Below the pieces are notes generated by a model. That model was given only the letters and a program-made list of their open reading frames with translations. It was not told the DNA's origin and searched no databases. Position numbers and translations under genes: made by a program. A DNA stretch of 64,000 bases from Candidatus Poribacteria bacterium (GTDB lineage: Bacteria; Poribacteria; WGA-4E; WGA-3G), in NCBI GenBank assembly GCA_022819945.1, contig JAJEGI010000044.1, positions 16,912-80,911 on the forward strand. The letters run 5' to 3'. Positions 18,842 through 27,807 of the stretch are shown piece by piece. Each line of letters begins with the position of its first letter. Positions within the stretch are counted from its first letter, which is position 1.

Positions 18842-19405
18842 TTAAAAAGTTTTAACGATACCAAAATAGAGATGTGAAGGCGTTACACTCATTTCAATCC
18901 CGAATTTTTCAATATCTTGTGCATCCTGTTCAATAGACTGAATCTGTGTGGTTGCGTTATAAAAGTTGGCACTCACATAAGAATCGATAAGGCTATAAAG
19001 CCAAATACCGATGCCCGTATACATAAAAAATGTTCTGAGTTTATATCTCTGGTTTGCATGATCGTAGCTTTCTAATACCTCTTTTTCACTGGAGAAGCCA
19101 CCCCAAACCAGCTCTTCATAAGCAGTGTATCGAGTTCTAAAGGATTGTTGTGCCAAAAAACCACCGATAACGGAACTGCCTACTCCTAAGACAGTTAGAC
19201 TGCCACGAAAGTAACTACGGCTATGAAACTGCCCCCAGCCCGGAAAAATGGCAGAACGCACCATAGCACCGATTGGCGAAACAAGTTTAACCTGTTCCGC
19301 CGTTTCCTCTGTCTGCTGTTCAGTTTCTGTGCCGTTTTCAGCCTCCTGCGCAAAACTGGCGTGGAGGCTGAATAACAGTAATAAGATAATTAGCAAAAAT
19401 CGCAT
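18842..19405 (-). CDS. DUF5683 membrane protein
   Basis: About 187 residues from ATG 19405, with a signal peptide MRFLLIILLLLFSLHASFA. The body holds AMVRSAIFPGWGQFHSRSYFRG, the typical DUF5683 start, followed by two or three membrane-active segments. A GTG 18 bases upstream (19423) would add six residues; neither start has a good ribosome site. The domain is common in FCB-type bacteria and is thought to sit in the cell envelope; no molecular role is established. Only 17 bp separate it from the next gene, so co-transcription is likely. Confidence 0.75.
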   Translation of the reverse strand: MRFLLIILLLLFSLHASFAQEAENGTETEQQTEETAEQVKLVSPIGAMVRSAIFPGWGQFHSRSYFRGSLTVLGVGSSVIGGFLAQQSFRTRYTAYEELVWGGFSSEKEVLESYDHANQRYKLRTFFMYTGIGIWLYSLIDSYVSANFYNATTQIQSIEQDAQDIEKFGIEMSVTPSHLYFGIVKTF

Positions 19406-19464
19406 TTGATATATGGGCTTCACACACCCGAGAAGTTGTGCAAAGCCCGTTGTGCTACTCCTAA

Positions 19465-21129
19465 TTAACGTTTCCGTGTCCGTTGTGTCGTCCGGCTTCG
19501 ATCATCATCGTCATCATTGCTGCTGCTCGAACTGCTGCGCGATGAACTCGAGCTTGATGTTGTCGAACGCGTCCGTGTCTTTGTAGAAGAAGAACGGCTT
19601 GCGCTTGTCCGAGAACGAGACGCGCTTGAACTCGAACGACTCAGGCGTGATCTCTCACGCGATGAACTTGTCGTTGAACGGCTTACGCTTGATCGCGTGC
19701 GAGACGAACTCGAATTTGAAGTAGTAGTTCTATACTTCGGACGCGAGGTGCTAGAAGTAGTAGTTCTATACTTCGGACGCGAGGTACTACTTGTGCTTGA
19801 CGAGAACGACTTGTTTGAAGAAGCCGTCGAACGTCTGTAAAGTGGCGTAGTCCGTTGTGACTGTGTTGAACTTCTATAACGGTTCGCGCTTTGTGTTGTA
19901 GCGGTAGGATAACGCCGCTGCTGACTCAGTGTACTCGTACTTCTTGTGCTCCCAGAGGGGTAAGTACTTTGTCTTACCTGGCTTTGGCGGAGCGTTGAAG
20001 TGGAGGTGCGAGTACGCTGCTTCTGCGCAATAATTGACTGGCGCGCAACCCGATCCGTTGTCGCCGGAGTCTGTCTCCGGTGATCTTCAAGTGTGGTGCG
20101 GACGTTTCTTCGGACTGCTGTTCGGTCTCCGCGTTGATTGTTAACAGATAATCGGCTACGACTATACTGCCGGCGTGTTGTTTCGTGCTTAGTGCTCCAC
20201 CGGTTCAATTGCGTCCGTCGCTGATGCACCTTTGGCGTACCACGATAATGGCTCTTATAGGAGCCATAATATGGTGAATGGTAGCGATAGTAGCCACTTG
20301 GATAGTAGGCACGGTAACGTCCGAGGTACCCACCGTAATACGAACGGATTGAGAGATAGTGGTGATCATAGATCGGGTAACTCCATCGGAGATAGTAGTC
20401 GTAGTCTGTTGCGTAATAGATGGGACCGTCATAAAAGTACAGATAGGTATAGCGGTGCCATGGACGCCAACGGTAAGTCGGTGTGTAGCGTTGAATCACT
20501 CTAACTTTCGGCTGTCTACGATACGTGGAAACCTCAAGATATTCTACGTCAATCTGCTCGCCACCTTCAGCGACAATATGCAGTTCCATCCACCCGTCTT
20601 TGACGTGACCGACAGCGGGGATCTTAATGTGTTCGGAGCGGTTTTTCGCGCGAAGGACAAAGGTGTCACCGTAACGTGTCTCTTTGGCATTTTCGTCGTA
20701 GTAACCGCGACGTGTTGACTCGCGTTTGGTATTGCGGATCCATGCGCGACCTGCGATGGGTTCATCATAGTCTTCGATTTCGAGTCGATGCGGTTCCCCT
20801 CGGTATCGCACCAAAACTTCAATATACTGTGTTCCTGCTGGAATTTCAAAAAGATATACCGCGCTGGCAATTGCGAATTCGTAGTTATCTGCGTCCTGAG
20901 CGTCATTTGCCCAAGCGGTGAGTCGAACGCCATCCTCAAATCGGGGACTGGCGGTAATCGTTGCGTTCCCGCGTTCTATCCATTCATCAACATCGCTCGC
21001 GATGCGATGCTCGCGACTCAGCCGGTCTGCGTAATAATCGGGGTCCGCATTCGCGGGGATTGTCAATCCAATGATTACAAAATAGCTGAGGAGGCATACT
21101 ACGCTTAAAATCGAAATCCGGGTTTTCAT
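19465..21129 (-). CDS. exported protein with Ser/Arg-rich disordered tail
   Basis: 554 residues from ATG 21129, chosen because AGAAGGAGA precedes it and a signal peptide (MKTRISILSVVCLLSYFVII) follows; an in-frame start 45 bases upstream has no such support. Residues about 30-210 form a folded, probably beta-sandwich domain. Residues about 220-290 are very Tyr/Arg-rich (YRYHSPYYGSYKSHYRG). The last 260 residues are Ser, Arg and Thr runs ending in five Asp and a basic tail, resembling eukaryotic SR proteins in composition. Two copies of RPKYRTTTSSTS stand in tandem. I do not recognise the family. Confidence 0.7.
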   Translation of the reverse strand: MKTRISILSVVCLLSYFVIIGLTIPANADPDYYADRLSREHRIASDVDEWIERGNATITASPRFEDGVRLTAWANDAQDADNYEFAIASAVYLFEIPAGTQYIEVLVRYRGEPHRLEIEDYDEPIAGRAWIRNTKRESTRRGYYDENAKETRYGDTFVLRAKNRSEHIKIPAVGHVKDGWMELHIVAEGGEQIDVEYLEVSTYRRQPKVRVIQRYTPTYRWRPWHRYTYLYFYDGPIYYATDYDYYLRWSYPIYDHHYLSIRSYYGGYLGRYRAYYPSGYYRYHSPYYGSYKSHYRGTPKVHQRRTQLNRWSTKHETTRRQYSRSRLSVNNQRGDRTAVRRNVRTTLEDHRRQTPATTDRVARQSIIAQKQRTRTSTSTLRQSQVRQSTYPSGSTRSTSTLSQQRRYPTATTQSANRYRSSTQSQRTTPLYRRSTASSNKSFSSSTSSTSRPKYRTTTSSTSRPKYRTTTSNSSSSRTRSSVSRSTTSSSRERSRLSRSSSSASRSRTSASRSSSTKTRTRSTTSSSSSSRSSSSSSNDDDDDRSRTTQRTRKR

Positions 21130-21241
21130 GGTAAATCTCCTTCTAAGTGCGTCTCCTTCATTTGGCGTTGCCAACGGGTTTTATACCTGTTGTGCGCGGT
21201 GCCTCGTGAATCTCAAAGATAGTTTTCTTAACTTAATGGAA

Positions 21242-21270
21242 ATGATACAATTTTTTCCAAAAATTGTCAA
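21242..21270 (-). promoter_or_regulatory. promoter of the Ser/Arg-rich protein gene
   Basis: Minus strand TTGACA (21265-21270), 17-bp spacer, TATCAT (21242-21247). Nothing else is seen in 21130-21410. Confidence 0.65.
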
Positions 21271-21410
21271 GGATTAATTTGAAGTTAGTTAATCTTTTCT
21301 ATAACTCCAATTGTTTTCACTTATAGATCCGACATGCTTATCGCGACGCCGCGTTTAAGATGGACAGACTTTCTGATAATGCTAACGAAAACCGACGATT
21401 CTGATGCTTC

Positions 21411-22145
21411 TTAACTTTTAGGTATGAGTTTAATACCTCTCTTTTTCGCATGCTCGCGGGCAAGTGGTGTAATAATCGCTGATTTTACGTGTACCAACTC
21501 CCGTACATTCGCATCCAGATTTGAAATAGTCGTTGCGCTAATCAGAGGTTTGTCTAAACTGGCGGGCGAGTCATTCATTTTTTTCGTCACTGACTCGGCA
21601 ATTTGCATCATAGGTACCCATTGAACGCCAAGTTCAGACAAAAGGTTTACATATTCGACTTCAATACTATTAATTTTTTTCCGAGTTTCACCTTGATTAA
21701 GTGCGTCAGAGACGGCTATAACTTTTTTGCCTTTAGAGAGTGCTTCAAACACAAGATAAGTGCACGGTGTGTCTACCAGCCTTAGCGCGAGTTTTCCAGC
21801 CATTGGATGCGAGAAAACGGGAAGCAGAATTTGCTGATAGGTATCCACAAAAGTTGCTATATCGGTTAGCGCATTCTCCTGCAGGACATTTTCTTCGCCA
21901 ACTGTGGCGTAAATCGGTTCAGGGTTTATAACTTTAGTTGCGAGATCAGATAGAATTATTGTAATTTTCCATCCATTTTGTATGCAAGTGTCGAGCTGCC
22001 GGAGCGGTTCGTCCAACTCGAGTTGTGTTGCACCAAAGATAGCGAGTAGTTGTTTTGCCTCTGCAATTTGCGTGGCGTTGGATACTTGTGCCTCCAGTAC
22101 CTTCTCAACAATTTTCCGAATCTGATCAATCAGTTCTTGATTCAT
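21411..22145 (-). CDS. microcompartment-associated flavoprotein-like protein
   Basis: 244 residues. The first 20 (MNQELIDQIRKIVEKVLEAQ) form a short amphipathic helix like the encapsulation peptides of shell cargo. After a linker comes a Rossmann-like domain of the flavoprotein superfamily seen in several BMC loci (GWKITIILSDLATKV, LVFEALSKGKKVIAVSDALNQG). Its reaction is unknown. It is the third gene of a BMC-H/PduL cassette, 21 bp after pduL. A related fold is phosphopantothenoylcysteine decarboxylase, but no catalytic motif of that enzyme is obvious. Confidence 0.7.
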   Translation of the reverse strand: MNQELIDQIRKIVEKVLEAQVSNATQIAEAKQLLAIFGATQLELDEPLRQLDTCIQNGWKITIILSDLATKVINPEPIYATVGEENVLQENALTDIATFVDTYQQILLPVFSHPMAGKLALRLVDTPCTYLVFEALSKGKKVIAVSDALNQGETRKKINSIEVEYVNLLSELGVQWVPMMQIAESVTKKMNDSPASLDKPLISATTISNLDANVRELVHVKSAIITPLAREHAKKRGIKLIPKS

Positions 22146-22166
22146 ATTGGTTTAAAATGAGGGCAC

Positions 22167-22871
22167 CTAACGCACAATTTCAACAGGTTCGCCACCCTTC
22201 AAACCTGCGGCGTTGGAATCATCGGTATCTAAGTGCATCTGAAGCACATAACTTTCATCAATTTTCGGACGAACATTTTCAAGAGTCAAAGCACGCTCAC
22301 CGGGGAAATGGACCTTTAGAAGTTCGTCTTCACGAATATTGAGCGCGTCAGCATCATTTGGTGTCATGTGGATGTGCCGTGTCGCGCAGATAGCACCCGC
22401 CTCTAAGTAGACACTTCCTGCGGGCCCGATGAGGGTAATAGGTTCTGCACCATCAAGATCCCCTGAGTCTCGAATAGGCGGATTTAATCCGAGTCGAATT
22501 GCTTCGGTTTGCGCGACTTCGACTTGCGAATAATCCCGAACAGGTCCGAGAATACGAACGGCTTCAATAGCCCGCATCCGTTTTCCGACGATGGTGAGTG
22601 TCTCGTTCGCAGCGAATGCTTCCGGTTGATAGAGCGGGGCGTAGACGGTGAGTTGGTGTCCGGCACCGTAGAGGATCTCAAGGTGTTCTTGCGTTACATG
22701 GGCGTGTCGTGCTGAAACACCAACGGGAATTTGCTGCTGTTCTGTAACGGCATCACAGGCGCGATTTCCGGCATCACAGCTCCTCAAAGCACAACCACTA
22801 CACGCTTGATCCGTCGTCAGCCTGTTCACAACACGGCGGGTAATCAACTCAACGAGGTCACGGTCTGGCAT
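22167..22871 (-). CDS. pduL: phosphate propanoyltransferase PduL, shell-targeted
   Basis: Converts acyl-CoA and phosphate to acyl phosphate and CoA inside a bacterial microcompartment. The two PduL domains are clear: VGVSARHAHVTQEHLE with the first zinc-binding histidines (about residues 50-65) and ICATRHIHMTPNDA with the second set. The N-terminus (DLVELITRRVVNRL) fits an encapsulation helix. Between helix and domain stand four cysteines (C24, C27, C32, C39), not part of the usual enzyme. It lies 74 bp after the shell gene. Expected 210-230 residues, observed 234. Confidence 0.93.
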   Translation of the reverse strand: MPDRDLVELITRRVVNRLTTDQACSGCALRSCDAGNRACDAVTEQQQIPVGVSARHAHVTQEHLEILYGAGHQLTVYAPLYQPEAFAANETLTIVGKRMRAIEAVRILGPVRDYSQVEVAQTEAIRLGLNPPIRDSGDLDGAEPITLIGPAGSVYLEAGAICATRHIHMTPNDADALNIREDELLKVHFPGERALTLENVRPKIDESYVLQMHLDTDDSNAAGLKGGEPVEIVR

Positions 22872-22945
22872 CTATAGTTCGCCTTTTCTGTTAGGATATT
22901 CCAAACGCTTTTAGACAACGCGCGGTCAATCCACTTACGAATAGT

Positions 22946-23221
22946 TTACGCTTGCTTTAAAATAGTTTCGACTTCAGCATGTGGACGTGGAATTACGTGA
23001 ACAGAAACAACTTCTCCAACGCGTGCGGCTGCCTCAGCACCCGCATCCGTTGCGGCTTTAACTGCCCCGACATCACCACGGACCATCACCGTCACGTAAC
23101 CACCGCCGACTTGTTCGTAACCAATGAGCTGGACATTCGCCGCTTTCACCATTGTGTCGGCAGCTTCAATGCTTCCAACCAAACCTCGTGTTTCAACTAA
23201 ACCCAATGCATCTCCGGTCAT
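22946..23221 (-). CDS. BMC-H microcompartment shell protein
   Basis: 91-residue hexamer-forming shell protein of the PduA/EutM type. It starts [18 protein letters not shown] and holds the typical [22 protein letters not shown] strand-helix; the pore loop reads QVGGGY. The short C-terminus ([16 protein letters not shown]) is normal. AGGAGG lies about 14 bases before the ATG. It is first in an operon with pduL and the flavoprotein-like gene, driven by a promoter at 23360-23388. No vertex (BMC-P) or trimeric (BMC-T) protein is in the window, so others must be elsewhere if a closed shell forms. Confidence 0.96.
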   Translation of the reverse strand: MTGDALGLVETRGLVGSIEAADTMVKAANVQLIGYEQVGGGYVTVMVRGDVGAVKAATDAGAEAAARVGEVVSVHVIPRPHAEVETILKQA

Positions 23222-23359
23222 ATTAGTTCTGATAGCCTCCTATCGAAAGTTCAATAACGAAAATCAGTTTTCGACTTGAAAATAATTGTGCAGTAAAAGG
23301 TGTCCTCGCGCAAAAACAGCGGGAAATCAGGCGAAATACTAAACACTATACCTTATTAA

Positions 23360-23388
23360 AGTATATCACAATTTTCTGATATTTTCAA
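23360..23388 (-). promoter_or_regulatory. promoter of the BMC cassette
   Basis: Minus strand TTGAAA (23383-23388), 17-bp spacer, TATACT (23360-23365) with TGA before it. It lies directly after the upstream TPR gene stop, so the cassette can be expressed independently. Confidence 0.65.
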
Positions 23389-23395
23389 GAAAAAC

Positions 23396-24196
23396 TCAAA
23401 ACGCGTATATAGATTTCATGAGTGCTTGCATTACCTGTTTCTGGATTGCATCAATCATCTGATTGTCGATTGCATCGATCAGAAGTTCGGTAGCGTGTTT
23501 ATGATCTCGACTTGCTAATGTGCGATCCCCGAGGTGCATGTAGACTATTGCACGGGTTCTATAGGCACTCGCGAAACGCGGTTCCAGAGCGATAGCCTGA
23601 TCCATATCTGCCAGAGCAAGTTTTAAGCGGTTCTCATTACCTCGGATAGAGAGCTGGAGATAAACGTTACCGCGTCCGTAATATGCCATTGCTGTAGGTT
23701 TCCGTTTAATCAGATCGTCGTATTCGGCGAGTGCTTTTTGAATGTCTCCGTGTTTGAAATAGGTGTCTGCCCGTTTCCGCATAACGTTAGCGTTCCATCT
23801 CCTTTTAAGCGAGGCAGAGTAGTCTTCAATAGCGTGCTGCGTGTCGCCTAACGCTTGATATGCATCGCCGCGGCTTGCGTAGGCATCGGCTTGATACCTT
23901 GCGAGTTTTAACGTTTCGGTGTAATCCGCGATAGCGGGCTCGTACTCGGCAGAACGGTAGTAAGCGAGTCCGCGTTTCACATAGGCTTCGGCATACCGCG
24001 GTTCAATTTCAATCGCACGCGTAAACGCTTTGATCGCCTGTGGAAGTTTCCATGACCTCAGCGATGCGGTTCCCTCTTGAACGTGGAGTTGTGCTTGCTG
24101 ATCCACACCTTTTATAGCATCCCACGTTACAAAACGAGAGGCGAGAAAGATAGTGAGAATCAGCACCGGGGTCATGATATAAATAAGTGGCCGCAT
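23396..24196 (-). CDS. membrane-anchored TPR protein
   Basis: 266 residues. One N-terminal membrane helix (YIMTPVLILTIFLASRFV) without obvious cleavage site, then about five tetratricopeptide repeats (for example AIKAFTRAIEIEPRYAEAYVKRGLAYY, AIADYTETLKLARYQADAYASRGDAY). TPR arrays are protein-binding scaffolds. It is last in a run with the phosphatase, metalloprotease and vWA genes, 12 bp after the phosphatase. No enzymatic motif. Confidence 0.88.
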   Translation of the reverse strand: MRPLIYIMTPVLILTIFLASRFVTWDAIKGVDQQAQLHVQEGTASLRSWKLPQAIKAFTRAIEIEPRYAEAYVKRGLAYYRSAEYEPAIADYTETLKLARYQADAYASRGDAYQALGDTQHAIEDYSASLKRRWNANVMRKRADTYFKHGDIQKALAEYDDLIKRKPTAMAYYGRGNVYLQLSIRGNENRLKLALADMDQAIALEPRFASAYRTRAIVYMHLGDRTLASRDHKHATELLIDAIDNQMIDAIQKQVMQALMKSIYAF

Positions 24197-24208
24197 GATA
24201 TAAATCTT

Positions 24209-25207
24209 TTAGTCCGATTTTGATTTTTCTGTCTTGTCGTAAAGGTGATGAATATTTACGCCTAACTTCAGCGCATGTACAGATGGATATCTCTCTGCCA
24301 AATCAATTTCGATATAGGCTGGAACTCCCGGCAAGCCACTATAACCTGTCGAAAAGATGAGTTGATTATTCCCGAATGTTGCGATACCGTCTCTGACATT
24401 TCGGGTAGGAAAGTAATGAATCGGGGTGTGTCCGACGACAAGGAGATTCGCCTGAATGGCTGCAAGGAAATTTTCAATGTGTGTTAAGGTATAGCCCCCA
24501 GGGTAGGCGATAACAGGACGCTGCCAAAGAAGTTCTTCAAGGGTTTTAGGACCCGGATCAATGAGATCCGTAAGACTCGTGATGGCACGCGCAGGACCGG
24601 CGTGAATACCGACAAAGCCATTTTTTGCAATAACGACTGTTGGCAGATTCATAAGGAATTCGTAGTGAGTATTCGTCATTCTTTCAATGAAATTGAACTG
24701 TTCGTAGTAGGCACCGAGTGGACTTTCGTACAGTAAACGGATAAATCGATCCCGATTTTGTGTCGTCATTCCCTGTTTTTTTAGCATGGCATAGGCATCT
24801 GCGGCGGCAAATTCGTGGTTGCCTCGGATATAAATAAGTCTTTCGCCCTTATCGCCAAGTTGTTTTCGGAGTTCCATAACCCGGTCAATAATTAAAGTAT
24901 CACCATAAGGTGGGTGTCTCGGTTCATCAGGCTTATAATCAATCGCATCACCGAGTATCAATCCGTAGACATCTTCACCCGCTTGAATCCGCTCCACAAG
25001 TTTCGTGAGTTCCAACCACTGGTTAAAATCGTCCCAATGGGCATGCAGATCGGAAACCATATAGACGGTGCCGTGATCCGGTAAAACAACGATGTGTCCG
25101 TCACGTGTCAGTTGGTCAGGATACTGGGCAAGTCGTTTGGGTTGCGCTGTCGCTACGGAAACGAGACAGATAAAGCAGAAGGCAACGTAAATTAGAAAAG
25201 TGTTCAT
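24209..25207 (-). CDS. exported calcineurin-like phosphoesterase
   Basis: 332 residues with a signal peptide (MNTFLIYVAFCFICLVSVATAQ). The metal-binding motifs of the calcineurin/PPP superfamily occur in order: SDLHAHWDDF, LGDAIDYKPD, YIRGNHEFAA, GIHAGPAR and VVGHTPIHYF. The set and spacing are closest to serine/threonine protein phosphatases and related diadenosine tetraphosphatases. An exported version would act in the periplasm; substrate unknown. It is five bases downstream of the metalloprotease gene, so translation is probably linked. Confidence 0.88.
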   Translation of the reverse strand: MNTFLIYVAFCFICLVSVATAQPKRLAQYPDQLTRDGHIVVLPDHGTVYMVSDLHAHWDDFNQWLELTKLVERIQAGEDVYGLILGDAIDYKPDEPRHPPYGDTLIIDRVMELRKQLGDKGERLIYIRGNHEFAAADAYAMLKKQGMTTQNRDRFIRLLYESPLGAYYEQFNFIERMTNTHYEFLMNLPTVVIAKNGFVGIHAGPARAITSLTDLIDPGPKTLEELLWQRPVIAYPGGYTLTHIENFLAAIQANLLVVGHTPIHYFPTRNVRDGIATFGNNQLIFSTGYSGLPGVPAYIEIDLAERYPSVHALKLGVNIHHLYDKTEKSKSD

Positions 25208-25212
25208 TGGTT

Positions 25213-26121
25213 TCAGGTTTTGAAGAATGCGTCTATAGTATCTTCTTGTTGTGCGAGTTTATTGAGGTGCCGCTGTCTACGATTCCGGCAGATGAGGTAG
25301 CCGAGAAGTGCAAGACCACCAAGTCCACCCCAGAAAAAATAGGAATTGGAAAAAACGGATGCCCACCGATAACGTTCTGCCAGTGACTCACGCCAAAGGG
25401 CATCATAGGTAGCGAGATCCCATCCCACTACGGTTTCAAAAGCGGTATCGAAGTTGTTCCCAGCATGGAGTTCCGCAATAAGGGCAAACAGGACCTCTCT
25501 ACCTTTGCGTTCAACCAGCCAACGGAGCGCGTCTTGACTCTCAGCGTACGCCAAATCCGCACCGGCTTGCGAACGCGGAAAACCTCGTGCCAATTCTTGA
25601 AGGGGCAGGATAGATTTCGAGAAAATATGCTTTAGCAGTGTTTCGTGACGACTCGGCACCCATTCATCAGCAAAGTAGATCGCTATGCCTTCTATAAACC
25701 ACAGTGGGATCTCTTTAACGGCTTTGCGGGTACATTGCCCGAAAAGGACATGTGCGATCTCGTGACGGAGGACCTGCACTAACTGCAATTTCGCAAGTGC
25801 TATGTGTTTCGGGTTTTGGATAACAATCCGCCGACTCAACGGGAAAGCGCACCCGACTGCCCAATCCTGAATCGGGGCGTGAACGGAATTCTGAAACGCT
25901 TCTTGTGTATCACAGACCCAAATGTCAATCATTCCTGCCGACATGCGGCTTGTCAATTCCGGCATTTCAGCGTAGAAATCCTCAGCAATCTCAAGGATTG
26001 ACATCGGATCTACCGTTCCCTCTTGATAGTAGACCCGAAAGTGCGAGCTCTCCACTGATTCCCACGTAGCGGATGCTGAAAAGGTTGATAGTATCAATAA
26101 GAGGAAAATAAGAATTTTCAT
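25213..26121 (-). CDS. membrane-anchored MA-type metalloprotease
   Basis: About 302 residues from ATG 26121 (GGAAAG upstream, 19 bp after the previous stop); a GTG nine codons earlier overlaps that stop and is less likely. Signal peptide MKILIFLLLILSTFSASA, then a gluzincin catalytic centre LRHEIAHVLFG (H120, E121, H124) with a third ligand in WFIEGIAIYF (E144), as in peptidase MA-like proteins. A membrane helix (FFWGGLGGLALLGYLIC) near the C-terminus and a basic tail anchor it with the protease domain outside. Cognate substrates unknown; its neighbours suggest envelope quality control. Confidence 0.85.
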   Translation of the reverse strand: MKILIFLLLILSTFSASATWESVESSHFRVYYQEGTVDPMSILEIAEDFYAEMPELTSRMSAGMIDIWVCDTQEAFQNSVHAPIQDWAVGCAFPLSRRIVIQNPKHIALAKLQLVQVLRHEIAHVLFGQCTRKAVKEIPLWFIEGIAIYFADEWVPSRHETLLKHIFSKSILPLQELARGFPRSQAGADLAYAESQDALRWLVERKGREVLFALIAELHAGNNFDTAFETVVGWDLATYDALWRESLAERYRWASVFSNSYFFWGGLGGLALLGYLICRNRRQRHLNKLAQQEDTIDAFFKT

Positions 26122-26140
26122 AATCTTTCCACATCGCGGG

Positions 26141-27685
26141 TTATTCACTATCCCGAGCTTTAAAGCGGGTCGCCTGACTTACCAGATGACTGAGTTCATC
26201 CACCTGCTCGTTGGGGATTTGCGGCGCGATCCCTTTAATACTGTGCTGGACCGCTTCTAAACTCCCGCCTTGTGCCCAGTAACTCTCACGCAATATTTCT
26301 GCGAATTCCGCGACAGTCGCGGCGAGTTGAAATTCGGGAGATGCGTCTTCAAATGCCCCTTTCAACGCTGTTGAGAAAATCGCCTCATTAGTTTCCGAAA
26401 CATGACGGGTGTCGGGATCTTCATGACGTATGAAGACCGTCGCCAATTGTCCTGTGGCACCTTCATGGAGTTTGATTTCATAGAGGGCTGTGACACTGTG
26501 ACCCGAACCGATCTCTCCGCCATCTGCATCGTCATCACGGAAATCTTCGTGATCGAGGCGACGGTTTTCATAACCGAGTAATCGGAAGCGACTGACGACT
26601 TCAGAATTGAAATCGACCTGTACCTTTGCATCTTTAGCAATGAGTTGTAATGTCCCTGTCAGGTTTTCGACAAAGATACGTTTTGCCTCGTTGAGGGTAT
26701 CGACGTAAGCGTAACTACCGTTTCCCTTGTTAGCGAGTTGTTCCATAAGGACATCGTTGTAATTACCCATCCCAAACCCGATTGTCGTCAAGGTAATTCC
26801 TTCCTCAACGTGGGCGCGAATGGTTTTCAGGATCGCATCAGGTCCTGTTTCTCCGACATTAGCGACACCATCTGAACAGAGAATCACGCGATTGATACTA
26901 CCAACCCTTGCATTGCGCAAGGCGAGTTTGTAGCCAAGGCGAAGTCCTTCTTCTGCATTCGTGCTCCCGTCTGGGGCGAGAGAGTGGATTGCCTCCAAGA
27001 TTTCCTCACGACCTTCAATACCGGTATGTGGAAGAACGGTCCGTGCGCGTGAGCCATAAACCACAATACCCACCGTGTCGCCCGGACGGAGTTGTTCAAC
27101 CAAAAGCGTTAAGGCACGTTTCACCAACTCCAGTCGATTCTCCATATCCATTGAACCTGAGACATCAATCACAAAAGTCAGTGTCGCATCTTTACGGTTT
27201 TCGTCGGGGATGACACGACCTTGGATACCGATTCGCAACAGTTGGAGGCGTTTGCCTTCACCGAATCGGGATGGCGCGCCCTCAATGTGAACAGCAAAAG
27301 CATCCTGAGAGGGTGGCGCGTAATTGTAATCAAAGGCGTTGACAAATTCTTCTACGCGAACGGCTTCCGTTGGTGGGAGGTGTCCATCTCGAAGATAACG
27401 TCGCGTGACGGCGTAAGAGGCGGTATCCACATCCATACCAAACGTTGAGAGGTGGTCATCTTCTGTATCAATAAAGGGGTTTGTACCATACTCTTTGAAA
27501 AAAACATCGTCATAGGCGGCACCGTTTGGTGGATTTAAACCTGATGGAATATATCCAAAATCGGACTCCGCTGCAATTTCATCAGTATCTTCACTTCCCC
27601 CGCAGCCTGTGTAGGTAAAGAGCATTGATCCACACAACATAAGCGCAATGCTTAATCTATAAAAGATTCTAAATTTCGCTTTCAT
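26141..27685 (-). CDS. YfbK-like vWA lipoprotein
   Basis: 514 residues. Lipobox FTYTGCGG, then the YfbK N-terminal domain (TFGMDVDTASYAVTRRYL), a von Willebrand A domain with a complete MIDAS (FVIDVSGSMD, DGSTNAEEG, LCSDGVANVG) at about residues 165-340, and a C-terminal DUF3520-type region. Such proteins occur near sigma factors and proteases in many didermic bacteria; function is poorly known but metal-dependent protein binding is expected. AAGGAGA lies before the ATG, and a promoter at 27726-27754 heads the four-gene run down to 23396. Confidence 0.93.
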   Translation of the reverse strand: MKAKFRIFYRLSIALMLCGSMLFTYTGCGGSEDTDEIAAESDFGYIPSGLNPPNGAAYDDVFFKEYGTNPFIDTEDDHLSTFGMDVDTASYAVTRRYLRDGHLPPTEAVRVEEFVNAFDYNYAPPSQDAFAVHIEGAPSRFGEGKRLQLLRIGIQGRVIPDENRKDATLTFVIDVSGSMDMENRLELVKRALTLLVEQLRPGDTVGIVVYGSRARTVLPHTGIEGREEILEAIHSLAPDGSTNAEEGLRLGYKLALRNARVGSINRVILCSDGVANVGETGPDAILKTIRAHVEEGITLTTIGFGMGNYNDVLMEQLANKGNGSYAYVDTLNEAKRIFVENLTGTLQLIAKDAKVQVDFNSEVVSRFRLLGYENRRLDHEDFRDDDADGGEIGSGHSVTALYEIKLHEGATGQLATVFIRHEDPDTRHVSETNEAIFSTALKGAFEDASPEFQLAATVAEFAEILRESYWAQGGSLEAVQHSIKGIAPQIPNEQVDELSHLVSQATRFKARDSE

Positions 27686-27725
27686 CAGAGATGATCTCCT
27701 TCACTTTTTGCTAAAGTTCAGACGA

Positions 27726-27754
27726 ATTATGTGTTGTTTGTGTCGCGTCTTCAA
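27726..27754 (-). promoter_or_regulatory. probable promoter of the vWA/protease/phosphatase operon
   Basis: Minus strand TTGAAG (27749-27754), 17-bp spacer, CATAAT (27726-27731). Weaker than others in the window. Confidence 0.45.
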
Positions 27755-27765
27755 AACCGTGTAGA

Positions 27766-27807
27766 TTTTTCTCTGAGTTTCGTGCCGGATTAACACTCAG
27801 AGAAAAA
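27766..27807. terminator. bidirectional terminator between serpin and vWA operons
   Basis: 13-bp stem TTTTTCTCTGAGT (27766-27778) / ACTCAGAGAAAAA (27795-27807). On the minus strand it ends the msrP-serpin transcript. A smaller GGCTGT/ACAGCC hairpin follows at 27811-27825; the rest of 27686-27991 is empty. Confidence 0.8.
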
